Below are positions 15,157-22,392 of a stretch of 32,494 bases of DNA, in pieces (the first letter of the stretch is position 1; each line of letters starts with the position of its first letter). The DNA comes from Bacillota bacterium. GTDB taxonomy: Bacteria; Bacillota; Clostridia; Oscillospirales; Oscillospiraceae. The position numbers and the translations under genes were made by a program. Under the pieces are notes generated by a model that was not told the origin of the DNA, did no database searches, and saw nothing but the letters and a program-made list of their open reading frames with translations. The stretch is taken from contig JAEXWS010000175.1 of assembly GCA_023406225.1 (NCBI GenBank), positions 1 to 32,494 of the forward strand, given 5' to 3'.

Positions 15157-15588
15157 ATGATGCATGACTATGAGAAGACGGCCGGGGATCTGATCGATCA
15201 GCAAGAGGTCTCCTTCATCGCCTCCATCTCGGAGGATGGCTATCCCAATGTGAAAGCGATGCTGCCGCCCCGGAAGCGTGCGGGCATTCGGGAGTTTTAT
15301 TTTACGACGAATACCTCCTCCATGCGGGCGGCGCAGTACAGGAAAAATCCAAACGCCAGCATCTACTTCTGCGATAAGGGGTCTTTTCGCGGCGTGATGC
15401 TGGTGGGCCGCATGGAAGTGCTGGAGGATGCCGCCAGCAAGGAGATGATCTGGCGGGAGGGAGACACCATGTACTATCCCGGCGGTGTGACCGATCCGGA
15501 TTACTGCGTTTTGAAGTTTACGGCGGAGCGCGGGCGCTATTACGCGGACTTCCACTCCGAATCCTTTGCGGTGGAGCGGAAGGGATGA
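15157..15588 (+). CDS. Pyridoxamine 5'-phosphate oxidase-fold protein
   Basis: A 143-residue protein with the split-barrel flavin-binding fold: EVSFIASISEDGYPNVKAML (~16-35), FYFTTNTSSMRAAQYRKNPNASIYFCD (~46-72), GVMLVGRMEVLED (~78-90) and a C-terminal DYCVLKFTAERGRYY. The pattern resembles general stress protein 26-type members, which bind FMN or F420-like cofactors and act as small oxidoreductases. I prefer ATG 15157 (GGGGAGAACGGAG upstream) to the in-frame ATG 15118, which lies at the predicted transcript start. ATG 15160 is equally possible. It appears to be a single-gene unit. Confidence 0.85.
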   Translation: MMHDYEKTAGDLIDQQEVSFIASISEDGYPNVKAMLPPRKRAGIREFYFTTNTSSMRAAQYRKNPNASIYFCDKGSFRGVMLVGRMEVLEDAASKEMIWREGDTMYYPGGVTDPDYCVLKFTAERGRYYADFHSESFAVERKG

Positions 15589-15658
15589 ATTCCGCCGGGG
15601 CCTGAAAGGGACGCGCGATCCGCCTGGGGGCGTCCGCCGGGAAGGGCGCAAACGGGAT

Positions 15659-15687
15659 TTGAAACAAGAAAAAGCGGTCCACATCAT
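15659..15687 (+). promoter_or_regulatory. Possible promoter of the LytTR two-component operon
   Basis: TTGAAA (15659-15664), 17 bases, CATCAT (15682-15687). The -35 is good and the -10 is weak. It lies about 20 bases upstream of the regulator start, so the leader would be very short. Confidence 0.35.
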
Positions 15688-15707
15688 CACGGAAGGGGAG
15701 GCGGCGC

Positions 15708-16433
15708 ATGAGCCATATTCTATTGGTGGAGGACGAGCCGGACACGGCCGCGTTCATGCGCCGCTGCGTCGAAAACGGCTCGCCGGAGCACGATCTCGCG
15801 GTTTTTCCAAAGGCGGCCCAGGCGCTTTCCCATGCGGTGAAAAACAAGGTGGATCTGTTCATTTTGGATATACAGCTTTTGGATTACCGGGGGACTGAGC
15901 TGGCCAGGCAGCTGCGCGCCATGCCGGAATACCGGTTCACGCCGATCCTTTTCACCACGGAGCTGGCCGGGGAGGAGCTGTCCGCCTACCGGGAGATCAA
16001 ATGCTACGATTTCCTGGTGAAACCGTTTACGGAGGCTGCCTTTCAAAAGGCGCTCCGGGCGGCGCTTGCGATGGGGGCGCGGATGCAGGCGCCGCCGGAG
16101 GTGCTCCGGATCGAGCAGAAGCAGTTTTTGTTTGAATACGAGATCGGAAATATCCTGTATATCGAGTCCTTTGGAAAGCGGCTCATGATCCACACGGCGC
16201 AAAACGGGGGAAGCGAGGCCGCGGACCAGATCTCAGGCCACAGTTTGTCCAAGCTGCTGGACATGGCGCCGCGGGACCGTTTGCTGCAATGCCACAAGAG
16301 CTTTTTGGTCAATCCGGCCCATATTTGTAAAATAGACAAGGCGAACCGCCTGCTTTACCTGAAAGCGTGCAAAACAGCCATCCCGATCGGTGAAAAGTAT
16401 CAAAAAGCAGTGTTTGAGCGTGAACGGCCATGA
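15708..16433 (+). CDS. LytTR-family response regulator
   Basis: A 241-residue regulator of the AgrA/LytR type. The receiver domain (1-~120) has the acidic pair VEDE (7-10), phospho-acceptor Asp54 in FILDIQL and the conserved Lys in FLVKPF (~104). The LytTR DNA-binding domain (~135-237) shows the typical EIGNILYIESFGKRLMIHT and LLQCHKSFLVNPAHICKI. Its start follows GGAAGGGGAGGCGGCGC. It shares four bases with the kinase gene, so they form a cognate pair. The downstream ABC genes are the probable target, as NatK-NatR controls natAB in Bacillus subtilis; see the direct repeats at 17769-17797. Confidence 0.94.
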   Translation: MSHILLVEDEPDTAAFMRRCVENGSPEHDLAVFPKAAQALSHAVKNKVDLFILDIQLLDYRGTELARQLRAMPEYRFTPILFTTELAGEELSAYREIKCYDFLVKPFTEAAFQKALRAALAMGARMQAPPEVLRIEQKQFLFEYEIGNILYIESFGKRLMIHTAQNGGSEAADQISGHSLSKLLDMAPRDRLLQCHKSFLVNPAHICKIDKANRLLYLKACKTAIPIGEKYQKAVFERERP

Positions 16434-17722
16434 CGATTTCGGTTTTTTTGCAAAGCGGACTGGACGGGCTGCTCTTGTCCCTTTCCAGTCTGGGGCTGCT
16501 GGGCCGGTCCAGGGGAAAGCTGGACCGGCTGCTTCCGCTGCTGTTCACCGGCGTCTGTCTGCTCGCCCGCCTGGGGCTTGGGGACCGCGCCGCCGAAATG
16601 GCGTATGCCGTGCTCCCGGTGGACCGCATCGCCGCGTTTTTGTTTCTCTTTCTGGGCGTTTTGCTATTAAACAGCCTGTGGTTTCAAAAGAGCGAGGGAC
16701 ACACGTTCTTCGGCACGGCGGCCGCCTTCGCGCTGTATCTCCTGCTGCGGGAGCTGTGTTTGCTGTTTCCGGCCCTGTGCGGCCTGACGGAGCCTGCGTG
16801 GTACCTCTATGTGGGGCGGGCGCTGTCCCTGTGCCTCTGGCTGGAGCTTTGGAGCGCGGGGGCGCTCCGGTGGCTGCGGGACAGGCTGGCGGACGGAGAC
16901 GCCGTCGTTTGCATCGTATGCTGCAATACGGCGCTGCTGCTGTTGCTGCTGCTCTTTCTGTTTCGCTTTGACCTCTCCGAAATGCTGCGCTGGCTGCCGG
17001 CGGCGGTGGGCGCGGTGGGGCTGCTGGCGGTTGGCGACGCCGCCGCCATGTTCTTCCGGCAGCGCCGCATCCAGGCCCGGCGGAGGACGGCGATGCTGGA
17101 GCAGTATCTGCCCTTGGTGGAGGAGCTGATCGAACAGGTGCGGGCGCGCCAGCATGACTTTAACAACCGGATGATGGCGGTGGCGGCGGCGGTCTCCACC
17201 GCGCGCGACCTGCGGGAGGCGCGGGAAGCGGTGACGGCGCTTCTTCAGCATGAAGGGCTGGACGGCGCGGACAGGGAGCTTTTAAAGTGCGACAGCAAGG
17301 TGATCGGCGGGCTGCTGTTTGGAAAAATGAAGCAGGCGGAGTTAAAACGGGTCCGTGTGGAAGTGGCGGTCGCAGGCGCGTTTCTCCGCCGCGGCCTGTC
17401 TGAGGCCGACTGGGTGGAGCTGATCGCCGTTTTGCTGGACAACGCCATCGAGGCCGCTTCGCCCGGGGATGTGGTGTACGCCGGGGCGGCGGAGGAGGCG
17501 GACGGCCTCCGGTTTTCTGTGCGGAATCCCCACAGGGCGCTGTCCAATACGGAGTTTGTCCAGATGTTCCGGCGGGGGTGGTCAACGAAAGGGGAGGCCG
17601 GCCACGGCTACGGCCTGTACAATGTTCGCCGGATCGTGGAGCGGCACGGTGGCAAGATCGTGACCGGAAACGACCAGCTGAACGGGATTTCCTATATCTC
17701 CATCGGGGTATTGGTCCCCTGA
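16430..17722 (+). CDS. GHKL-family sensor histidine kinase (AgrC/NatK-like)
   Basis: A 430-residue membrane kinase. The first ~210 residues contain about six hydrophobic segments and no large extracellular domain, like AgrC-type sensors. The H-box is RQHDFNNRM with His242, the N-box VLLDNAIEA (~325) and the G-box GHGYGLYNVRRIV (~390); the HATPase is of the short HPK10 kind. The start codon overlaps the regulator stop (ATGA). It probably senses a peptide, an ion or an envelope perturbation and phosphorylates the adjacent LytTR regulator. The signal is unknown, and no peptide precursor gene is visible nearby. Confidence 0.93.
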   Translation: MTISVFLQSGLDGLLLSLSSLGLLGRSRGKLDRLLPLLFTGVCLLARLGLGDRAAEMAYAVLPVDRIAAFLFLFLGVLLLNSLWFQKSEGHTFFGTAAAFALYLLLRELCLLFPALCGLTEPAWYLYVGRALSLCLWLELWSAGALRWLRDRLADGDAVVCIVCCNTALLLLLLLFLFRFDLSEMLRWLPAAVGAVGLLAVGDAAAMFFRQRRIQARRRTAMLEQYLPLVEELIEQVRARQHDFNNRMMAVAAAVSTARDLREAREAVTALLQHEGLDGADRELLKCDSKVIGGLLFGKMKQAELKRVRVEVAVAGAFLRRGLSEADWVELIAVLLDNAIEAASPGDVVYAGAAEEADGLRFSVRNPHRALSNTEFVQMFRRGWSTKGEAGHGYGLYNVRRIVERHGGKIVTGNDQLNGISYISIGVLVP

Positions 17723-17742
17723 AAATTGAAGCGTACAACGGC

Positions 17743-17785
17743 AGGGGTTTTATGGGACGAACCGTTTCGTTCCCATAAGACCCCT
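17743..17785 (+). terminator. Long inverted repeat between kinase gene and ABC operon (terminator or operator)
   Basis: Arms 17743-17761 and 17766-17785 pair over 19 positions with one mismatch and one bulge around a CCGT loop. It begins 20 bases after the kinase stop. Only a weak T tract follows (TGTTTGTT), so it may be an imperfect terminator. Its right arm contains one copy of the GTTCCCAT repeat and could equally be protein-binding DNA. Confidence 0.5.
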
Positions 17786-17797
17786 GTTTGTTCCCAT
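17769..17797 (+). promoter_or_regulatory. Direct repeats GTTCCCAT, candidate LytTR operator
   Basis: GTTCCCAT occurs at 17769-17776 and again at 17790-17797, 21 bp apart, i.e. on the same helix face. LytTR proteins bind short direct repeats with this period. The second copy ends five bases before the -35 of the ABC operon promoter, the position expected for an activator. Confidence 0.55.
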
Positions 17798-17801
17798 GGT
17801 C

Positions 17802-17829
17802 TTGCCTTTCCGGCGGGGGATGCTAAGAT
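17802..17829 (+). promoter_or_regulatory. Promoter of the ABC exporter operon
   Basis: TTGCCT (17802-17807), 16 bases, TAAGAT (17824-17829) with an extended TGc in front. Predicted start near 17836, 37 bases before the first permease gene. Confidence 0.6.
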
Positions 17830-17872
17830 AAAGGCGCAGTCGGATAAAATCCAACGGAAAGGAAGAGAGGAC

Positions 17873-18634
17873 ATGCGGAATTTCATATTGGAGGGCAGGA
17901 AGCTCGCCAGACCGGTGCTGGCCGCGACGGTTCTCCTCACGCTGCTGACCTGTATGCTCACCTGCACCCTGTATCGGGGGTATACGATCCACTTTGAGCT
18001 TGACCCCTGGGAGATCGGCACGGAGTTTTTGAGCCTGCTGTTCCCCCTGTTCGTCACCGTTCCCATCTGCTGGCAGCTTTACTATGAGCGCCGGGACCGT
18101 TTCCTGATCTACACCCTGCCCCGGATCGGCAAGCGCCGCTATCTGGCCACAAAGTGGTGCGCGTGCGCGGCGTGCGCGTTTATCATGATGATGGTCCCCT
18201 ATTTCGTTTCCGCGCTGTTCGCGCTGTACGTCAGGGCGCCGCAGGCGCTTTGGCCGCTTCCCAAGGGCTATTCCCACGTTTTCCTGAAATTGTATGCCGA
18301 AGCGCCGGTCCTCTACGCGCTGCTGCTGTCTTTGTGGAAGGGGCTGATGGGCGTTCTGACCATGACGTTTGGGTTCGTTCTGGCGCTTTATGGCGGCAAT
18401 GTGTTCGTTATCCTGACGGGCCCCTTTATCTATGTCATTTTGGAAAATTTCTTTTGGGCCGTCCTTGGCCTGCCGGGACTGCGCTTCGTAACGGCTTTTG
18501 AGCCCACCAGCCTAAGCGCCGAGGCTGTTCATCCCGCATCGTTTGCGGCGGGGCCGGCGCTGATGTGCCTGGCGATGGGCGCGGCGGCGTTCTATTATCA
18601 AGCTGTGAAAAAACGCTCCGTTTACCAGGTGTGA
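17873..18634 (+). CDS. ABC exporter membrane subunit 1 (six-span)
   Basis: A 253-residue protein with about six hydrophobic segments: residues ~18-38, 58-75, 100-122, 140-180 (two), 190-210 and 225-245. A soluble loop containing ERRDRFLIYTLPRIGKRRYLATKW follows the second segment, a layout common in ABC-2-type exporter subunits. ATG 17873 follows AAAGGAAGAGAGG; the frame is open further upstream, but that part is the promoter and operator region. No close family name is recognised. With the next two genes it forms an exporter whose likely roles are peptide or antibiotic efflux, or sodium extrusion as in NatAB; sequence alone does not decide. Confidence 0.83.
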   Translation: MRNFILEGRKLARPVLAATVLLTLLTCMLTCTLYRGYTIHFELDPWEIGTEFLSLLFPLFVTVPICWQLYYERRDRFLIYTLPRIGKRRYLATKWCACAACAFIMMMVPYFVSALFALYVRAPQALWPLPKGYSHVFLKLYAEAPVLYALLLSLWKGLMGVLTMTFGFVLALYGGNVFVILTGPFIYVILENFFWAVLGLPGLRFVTAFEPTSLSAEAVHPASFAAGPALMCLAMGAAAFYYQAVKKRSVYQV

Positions 18635-18638
18635 TCCC

Positions 18639-20123
18639 ATGATGCGCCGTGTTTGGGAAAAGGCCGGTCCGGGCAAGCTTTTCCTGTTTGCCGGGCTGTC
18701 CCTCCTGTTTGGACTGAGCGAACGGATGAGCGCGCAGACCCCCCTTCCGGTCCACTTGCTGGCGGTTTTGAACGACCAATACTATTTCGTTTTCGCCGTG
18801 CTGCCTGTTTTCCTGTTTCTCTGCGCCGGTGTGATGGAGGACGACACGCTCTTGGTGCTGACGCGGTATGGGACGTATGGACGGTACTTTTTCCGCAAAT
18901 GGCGGGCGCTGTCCGCCGTTGCGGCATGGCTCTGGCTCGGGCAGATGGCCGCGCTGCTGCTCTCCGGCCTGGGGCTTCCCGCCGCCGGAAGCTGGCCGGG
19001 CGCGCTGGGAGGGCAGTGGCAGGAGGTATTTGCGCTGCTGCGGGGGTACTTCCCGTCCATTTGGGCCGCCATCCTCTGCTGTGCCGGGCAGATGCTTCTG
19101 GGATACTGGCTGATCGGCCTGACCGCCCTTTGCCTGGGCCACTTTTGCAGCCGGTCCCTGGCCGTCAAGCTGCTCATGGGGCTTTATCTGTTCGCGGTGC
19201 TTTGGATCAAGCTGCCGGTCATGTCCCGCCCGCCCTTCATGTTTTTGACCGGATTCAACCACTGGGTCTTTCTGCTCCACGATCTGGCGCAGCCCTGGCG
19301 CCTGCCGCTGACCGCCGCGACCACGGCGGCCCTGACGGCCGGAATGGTGTGGCTGGTCACCCGGAAATGGCGGTGGCGGCCTTCCGTTTCCCGGCGGGGC
19401 GGACGGGGGCTGGCGTCCTATTACCGCCGGGTCCTGTTTACCGGGGGAAACGGGCTGATCCTGGCGGGCCTGGTCTTCCTTGTGGCGGCCTGGACCTGGA
19501 TCGCCGGAGGCGCGCCGGAGGACGGCACGGATTGGCTGGTCCGCCTGTTCGCGGGACACGGCACCGGATATTTTTCCCCGATGGGGCTTATGACGCTGCT
19601 GACCGTCGAGCTGCTGCCTCTGTGGCCGCTGGCGGCGTTCTGCGCCCGGGCCGCCGGGGAACGCTCCGCTTTTTTGACGGTCCGCCTGCGGCGGCGGACG
19701 GAGCTTCTGGGGGCGCTCCTTCATACCGGGCTTCTCTGGCTCCTTTTGTATGGCGGGCTGCTGGCCCTGGCCGCCGTTATGCCGCCCCTGCTGCTGGATA
19801 TTTCTCCGGATGTGGCCCTGGCCGCCGCCGCGGTGGGGCTGAAGTGCTTGGATGTCGCGTTTCAATTCCTGCTGATTTTGTCCGCCCTGTGCGTGACGGG
19901 GCAGGCGGCGGCCGGATTTGTGGCCGCCGTGCTGCTGCATGTTCTCTGCGTGCTGCCCATTCCGTGGCTCCCGGCCGGACTTTCCAGCCTGGCGCGGCTG
20001 GACCTTGCGCAAACGGGCGGGACCGTGCCGGGCGGGGCCGCGGCCGTGCTGCTGGCGGGCCTTTCCCTGGCCCTGCTCCTCTGGCTTTACAGCCGGGGCG
20101 TCAGGCGGCTGTTCGATCATTAA
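18639..20123 (+). CDS. ABC exporter membrane subunit 2 (about twelve-span)
   Basis: A 494-residue highly hydrophobic protein with roughly twelve predicted membrane segments, about twice the size of subunit 1, as if two six-span units had been joined. Short charged loops (RYGTYGRYFFRKWRAL at ~70-85; RKWRWRPSVSRRGGRG at ~245-260) separate the segments. It starts four bases after the previous stop. No enzyme motif is seen. Because its loops resemble those of subunit 1 only in style, domain duplication is an inference. It should associate with the adjacent ATPase. Confidence 0.82.
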   Translation: MMRRVWEKAGPGKLFLFAGLSLLFGLSERMSAQTPLPVHLLAVLNDQYYFVFAVLPVFLFLCAGVMEDDTLLVLTRYGTYGRYFFRKWRALSAVAAWLWLGQMAALLLSGLGLPAAGSWPGALGGQWQEVFALLRGYFPSIWAAILCCAGQMLLGYWLIGLTALCLGHFCSRSLAVKLLMGLYLFAVLWIKLPVMSRPPFMFLTGFNHWVFLLHDLAQPWRLPLTAATTAALTAGMVWLVTRKWRWRPSVSRRGGRGLASYYRRVLFTGGNGLILAGLVFLVAAWTWIAGGAPEDGTDWLVRLFAGHGTGYFSPMGLMTLLTVELLPLWPLAAFCARAAGERSAFLTVRLRRRTELLGALLHTGLLWLLLYGGLLALAAVMPPLLLDISPDVALAAAAVGLKCLDVAFQFLLILSALCVTGQAAAGFVAAVLLHVLCVLPIPWLPAGLSSLARLDLAQTGGTVPGGAAAVLLAGLSLALLLWLYSRGVRRLFDH

Positions 20124-20135
20124 GGAGGATCACCG

Positions 20136-20807
20136 ATGGAACCCATTATTTCGTTAGAGCAAGTAAGCAAGAGCTTTTCCGGACGGCGCGTTCTGTCCGG
20201 CGTCTCCCTGGATATTGAGAAGGGGAGCACCGTCGGCATCGTCGGGACCAACGGGAGCGGCAAGTCGGTCCTGTTCAACATCATCTGCGGCTTTTTGGTC
20301 CCGGACAGCGGACAGGTCCGTGTGCGGGGGCAGACCCTGGGCAAAGGCCGCGATTTCCCGGAGAACGTGGGGGTGCTCATCAACGCCCCCGGTTTTATCG
20401 GCCTCTATACAGGACTGCAGAACCTGCGGTATCTGGCTGGTATTCGCGGCGTGGCCGGGGAAAAAGAGATCCGTTCCGCCATGCAAAAGGTGGGCCTTGA
20501 CCCGGAGGATCGGACAAAGGTGGAGCATTACTCCCTGGGCATGAAGCAAAAGCTGGGCATCGCGCAGGCCATTATGGAACAGCAGGATATCCTGATCCTG
20601 GATGAGCCGTTCAACGCCCTCGACTATAAGACCTACCATGATACGAAGGAGATCATCCGCATCCTCCAGGCGGAGGGACGGACCATTTTAATGACCTCCC
20701 ACAATTATGACGACTTGGAGGCGCTTTGCACCCGCATCTATGCCATAGACGGGGGAGAACTGGGCGTTTTGTCCGGGGAGGAGATGAAGAGGCGGTTTCG
20801 CGGATAA
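20136..20807 (+). CDS. ABC exporter ATP-binding protein
   Basis: A 223-residue ATPase with Walker A GTNGSGKS (37-44), the signature YSLGMKQ (132-138, of the type seen in BcrA, NatA and lantibiotic-immunity ATPases), Walker B LILDEP (153-158) and the switch His in MTSHNYDD (~190). It has no C-terminal extension beyond the core, so it is on the short side for a NatA-like protein. ATG 20136 follows AAGGAGG. It is the third gene of the exporter operon and is followed by a strong terminator. Confidence 0.94.
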   Translation: MEPIISLEQVSKSFSGRRVLSGVSLDIEKGSTVGIVGTNGSGKSVLFNIICGFLVPDSGQVRVRGQTLGKGRDFPENVGVLINAPGFIGLYTGLQNLRYLAGIRGVAGEKEIRSAMQKVGLDPEDRTKVEHYSLGMKQKLGIAQAIMEQQDILILDEPFNALDYKTYHDTKEIIRILQAEGRTILMTSHNYDDLEALCTRIYAIDGGELGVLSGEEMKRRFRG

Positions 20808-20840
20808 ACGGATGCCGCGCCGCTTCCAGGCGCCGGGAAA

Positions 20841-20888
20841 GAAAAAAGGAACGACGCCCGCGGCCATACGGCCGCGGGCGTCGTTCCT
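20841..20888. terminator. Strong terminator between the ABC operon and guaA-like gene
   Basis: A perfect 19-bp stem (20847-20865 with 20870-20888, loop ATAC). On the minus strand it is followed by six T and so ends the GMP synthase transcript. On the plus strand it is followed by CTCGCATTTT, which may still stop the ABC operon. Confidence 0.93.
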
Positions 20889-20954
20889 CTCGCATTTTAC
20901 CGGGATATGGTCCCGGCGGACCCATCCCGCATCTTTCCCGGCGGAAGGGCGCGG

Positions 20955-22244
20955 TCACTCCCACTCGATGGTCCCGCTGGGCTTGGGCGTCAGGTCGTAC
21001 AGAACGCGGTTCACGCCCGCCACCTCCGACGTGATGCGGGCGGTGATGGTCTGCAGCAGGGAAAAGGGCACGTCCTCCACGGTGGCGGTCATGGCGTCCA
21101 CCGTGTTCACCGCCCGGAGGATCACCGGCCAGTCGAAGGTGCGCAGGCCGTCCCGCACGCCCACGGACTTGAAATCGGGCACCACGGTAAAATACTGCCA
21201 CACCCGGCCCTCCAGGCCCGCCTTGCGGAACTCCTCCCGCAAAATGGCGTCGGATTCCCGCACGGCCTCCAGCCGGTCCCGGGTGATGGCCCCCAAGCAC
21301 CGCACGCCCAGGCCCGGGCCGGGGAAGGGCTGGCGGTAAACCATGCTGTCGGGCAGGCCCAGGGCCTTGCCGCAGGCCCGGACCTCGTCCTTGAAGAGCA
21401 TTTTCAGCGGCTCCACCAGCTCGAAGCCCAGGTCCTCCGGCAGTCCGCCCACGTTGTGGTGGCTCTTGACGGCCTTCACGGTCTTCGTGCCGGACTCGAT
21501 GATATCGGGATAGATGGTGCCCTGGGCCAGGAAGTCGATGCCCTCCAGCCGGCCGGCCTCCCCCTCGAACACGCGGATAAATTCCGCGCCGATGATCTTG
21601 CGCTTGCGCTCCGGCTCCGCCACGCCCGCCAGCTTGTCCAGGAAGCGGTCCACCGCGTCCACATAGATCAAGTTGGCGTCCAGCTCGTCCCGGAAGACCT
21701 GGACCACCTGCTCCGGCTCGCCTTTGCGCAGGAGGCCGTGGTTCACATGAACGCAGGTGAGCTGCTTGCCGATGGCCTTGATGAGCAGGGCCGCCACCAC
21801 GGAGGAGTCCACGCCGCCGCTGAGAGCCAGAAGCACCTTCCGCCCGCCCACCTGGCGGCGGATCAGCTCCACCTGGTCCGCGATAAAATTCTCCATATTC
21901 CAATTGGCCTGGGCCTTGCAGGCGCCGAAGACAAAGTCCTCCAGCGCGGCTTTGCGGGCCGCGTCGTCCGCGGGCCAGGCCGGCGCGTCCTTGTGGTCCG
22001 CGCAGAGGACGGGCAGGCCGCAGCCGTAGACCGCCTCGCCCGCGTCGATCTCCACGCCGTCCACCACCCGGTTGGGCCCGCCGTTGAGAATGACGCCCTT
22101 CACCCCCGGAAGCGCCGCCAGCTCGGCGGCGGAGATATCGTGGGGGTGGATCTCCGAGTAAACGCCCAGGGCCCGGATCTCCCGGGCGATCTTCGGGTTT
22201 TCCTCGCTGCCCAGGTCCAGGATCAAGATCATGTCCTGCTTCAT
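20955..22244 (-). CDS. guaA: GMP synthase with degenerate, catalytically dead glutaminase domain
   Basis: A 429-residue GMP synthase that converts XMP to GMP with ATP and an ammonia source. The synthetase half is complete: PP-loop SGGVDSS (142-148), QGTIYPDIIES, KSHHNVGGLP, the dimer motif PFPGPGLGVR and the C-terminal TIEWE. The N-terminal amidotransferase half is only about 115 residues where about 200 are usual. It still starts ILILDLGSEENPKIAREIRALGVYSE and has NGGP. After GLPVL the segment with the nucleophile Cys (GxCYG) and the catalytic His-x-Glu (FHPE) is absent. The enzyme should therefore need free ammonia or a separate glutaminase. ATG 22244 follows AGGAGGGG; the in-frame ATG at 22277 has none. 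Confidence 0.93.
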   Translation of the reverse strand: MKQDMILILDLGSEENPKIAREIRALGVYSEIHPHDISAAELAALPGVKGVILNGGPNRVVDGVEIDAGEAVYGCGLPVLCADHKDAPAWPADDAARKAALEDFVFGACKAQANWNMENFIADQVELIRRQVGGRKVLLALSGGVDSSVVAALLIKAIGKQLTCVHVNHGLLRKGEPEQVVQVFRDELDANLIYVDAVDRFLDKLAGVAEPERKRKIIGAEFIRVFEGEAGRLEGIDFLAQGTIYPDIIESGTKTVKAVKSHHNVGGLPEDLGFELVEPLKMLFKDEVRACGKALGLPDSMVYRQPFPGPGLGVRCLGAITRDRLEAVRESDAILREEFRKAGLEGRVWQYFTVVPDFKSVGVRDGLRTFDWPVILRAVNTVDAMTATVEDVPFSLLQTITARITSEVAGVNRVLYDLTPKPSGTIEWE

Positions 22245-22280
22245 AAGTCCCCTCCTGTAAAAAATGAAATCATCCAACCT

Positions 22281-22310
22281 ATCCTACCACAAAACCCCGC
22301 GCCTCTGCAA
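22281..22310 (-). promoter_or_regulatory. Possible promoter of the GMP synthase gene
   Basis: On the minus strand TTGCAG (22310-22305), 18 bases, TAGGAT (22286-22281) with an extended TGg in front. The predicted leader is about 30 bases, too short for a purine riboswitch; none is seen. Confidence 0.45.
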
Positions 22311-22346
22311 CCAAAAAACGACGGGTCCCGCCACAGGCGTCCTCCC

Positions 22347-22383
22347 AAAAGCGCCCCGGCGGAGCATCCGCCGGGGCGCTTTT
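22347..22383 (-). terminator. Terminator of the binding-protein/GGDEF-EAL operon
   Basis: A perfect inverted repeat with a 3-nt loop: AAAGCGCCCCGGCGGA paired with TCCGCCGGGGCGCTTT, A-rich on one side and T-rich on the other. It lies ten bases after the stop of the GGDEF/EAL gene. Confidence 0.92.
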
Positions 22384-22392
22384 AGGAGACGC

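Noticed and set aside
18435..20120. A 561-codon open frame on the minus strand opposite the second ABC permease subunit
   Set aside because: The product is Gln/Gly/Pro/Arg-rich with no fold, while the plus strand gives a regular membrane protein.
22245..22346. Purine riboswitch upstream of the GMP synthase gene
   Set aside because: The predicted leader is only about 30 bases, and no purine aptamer motif is visible in the region.
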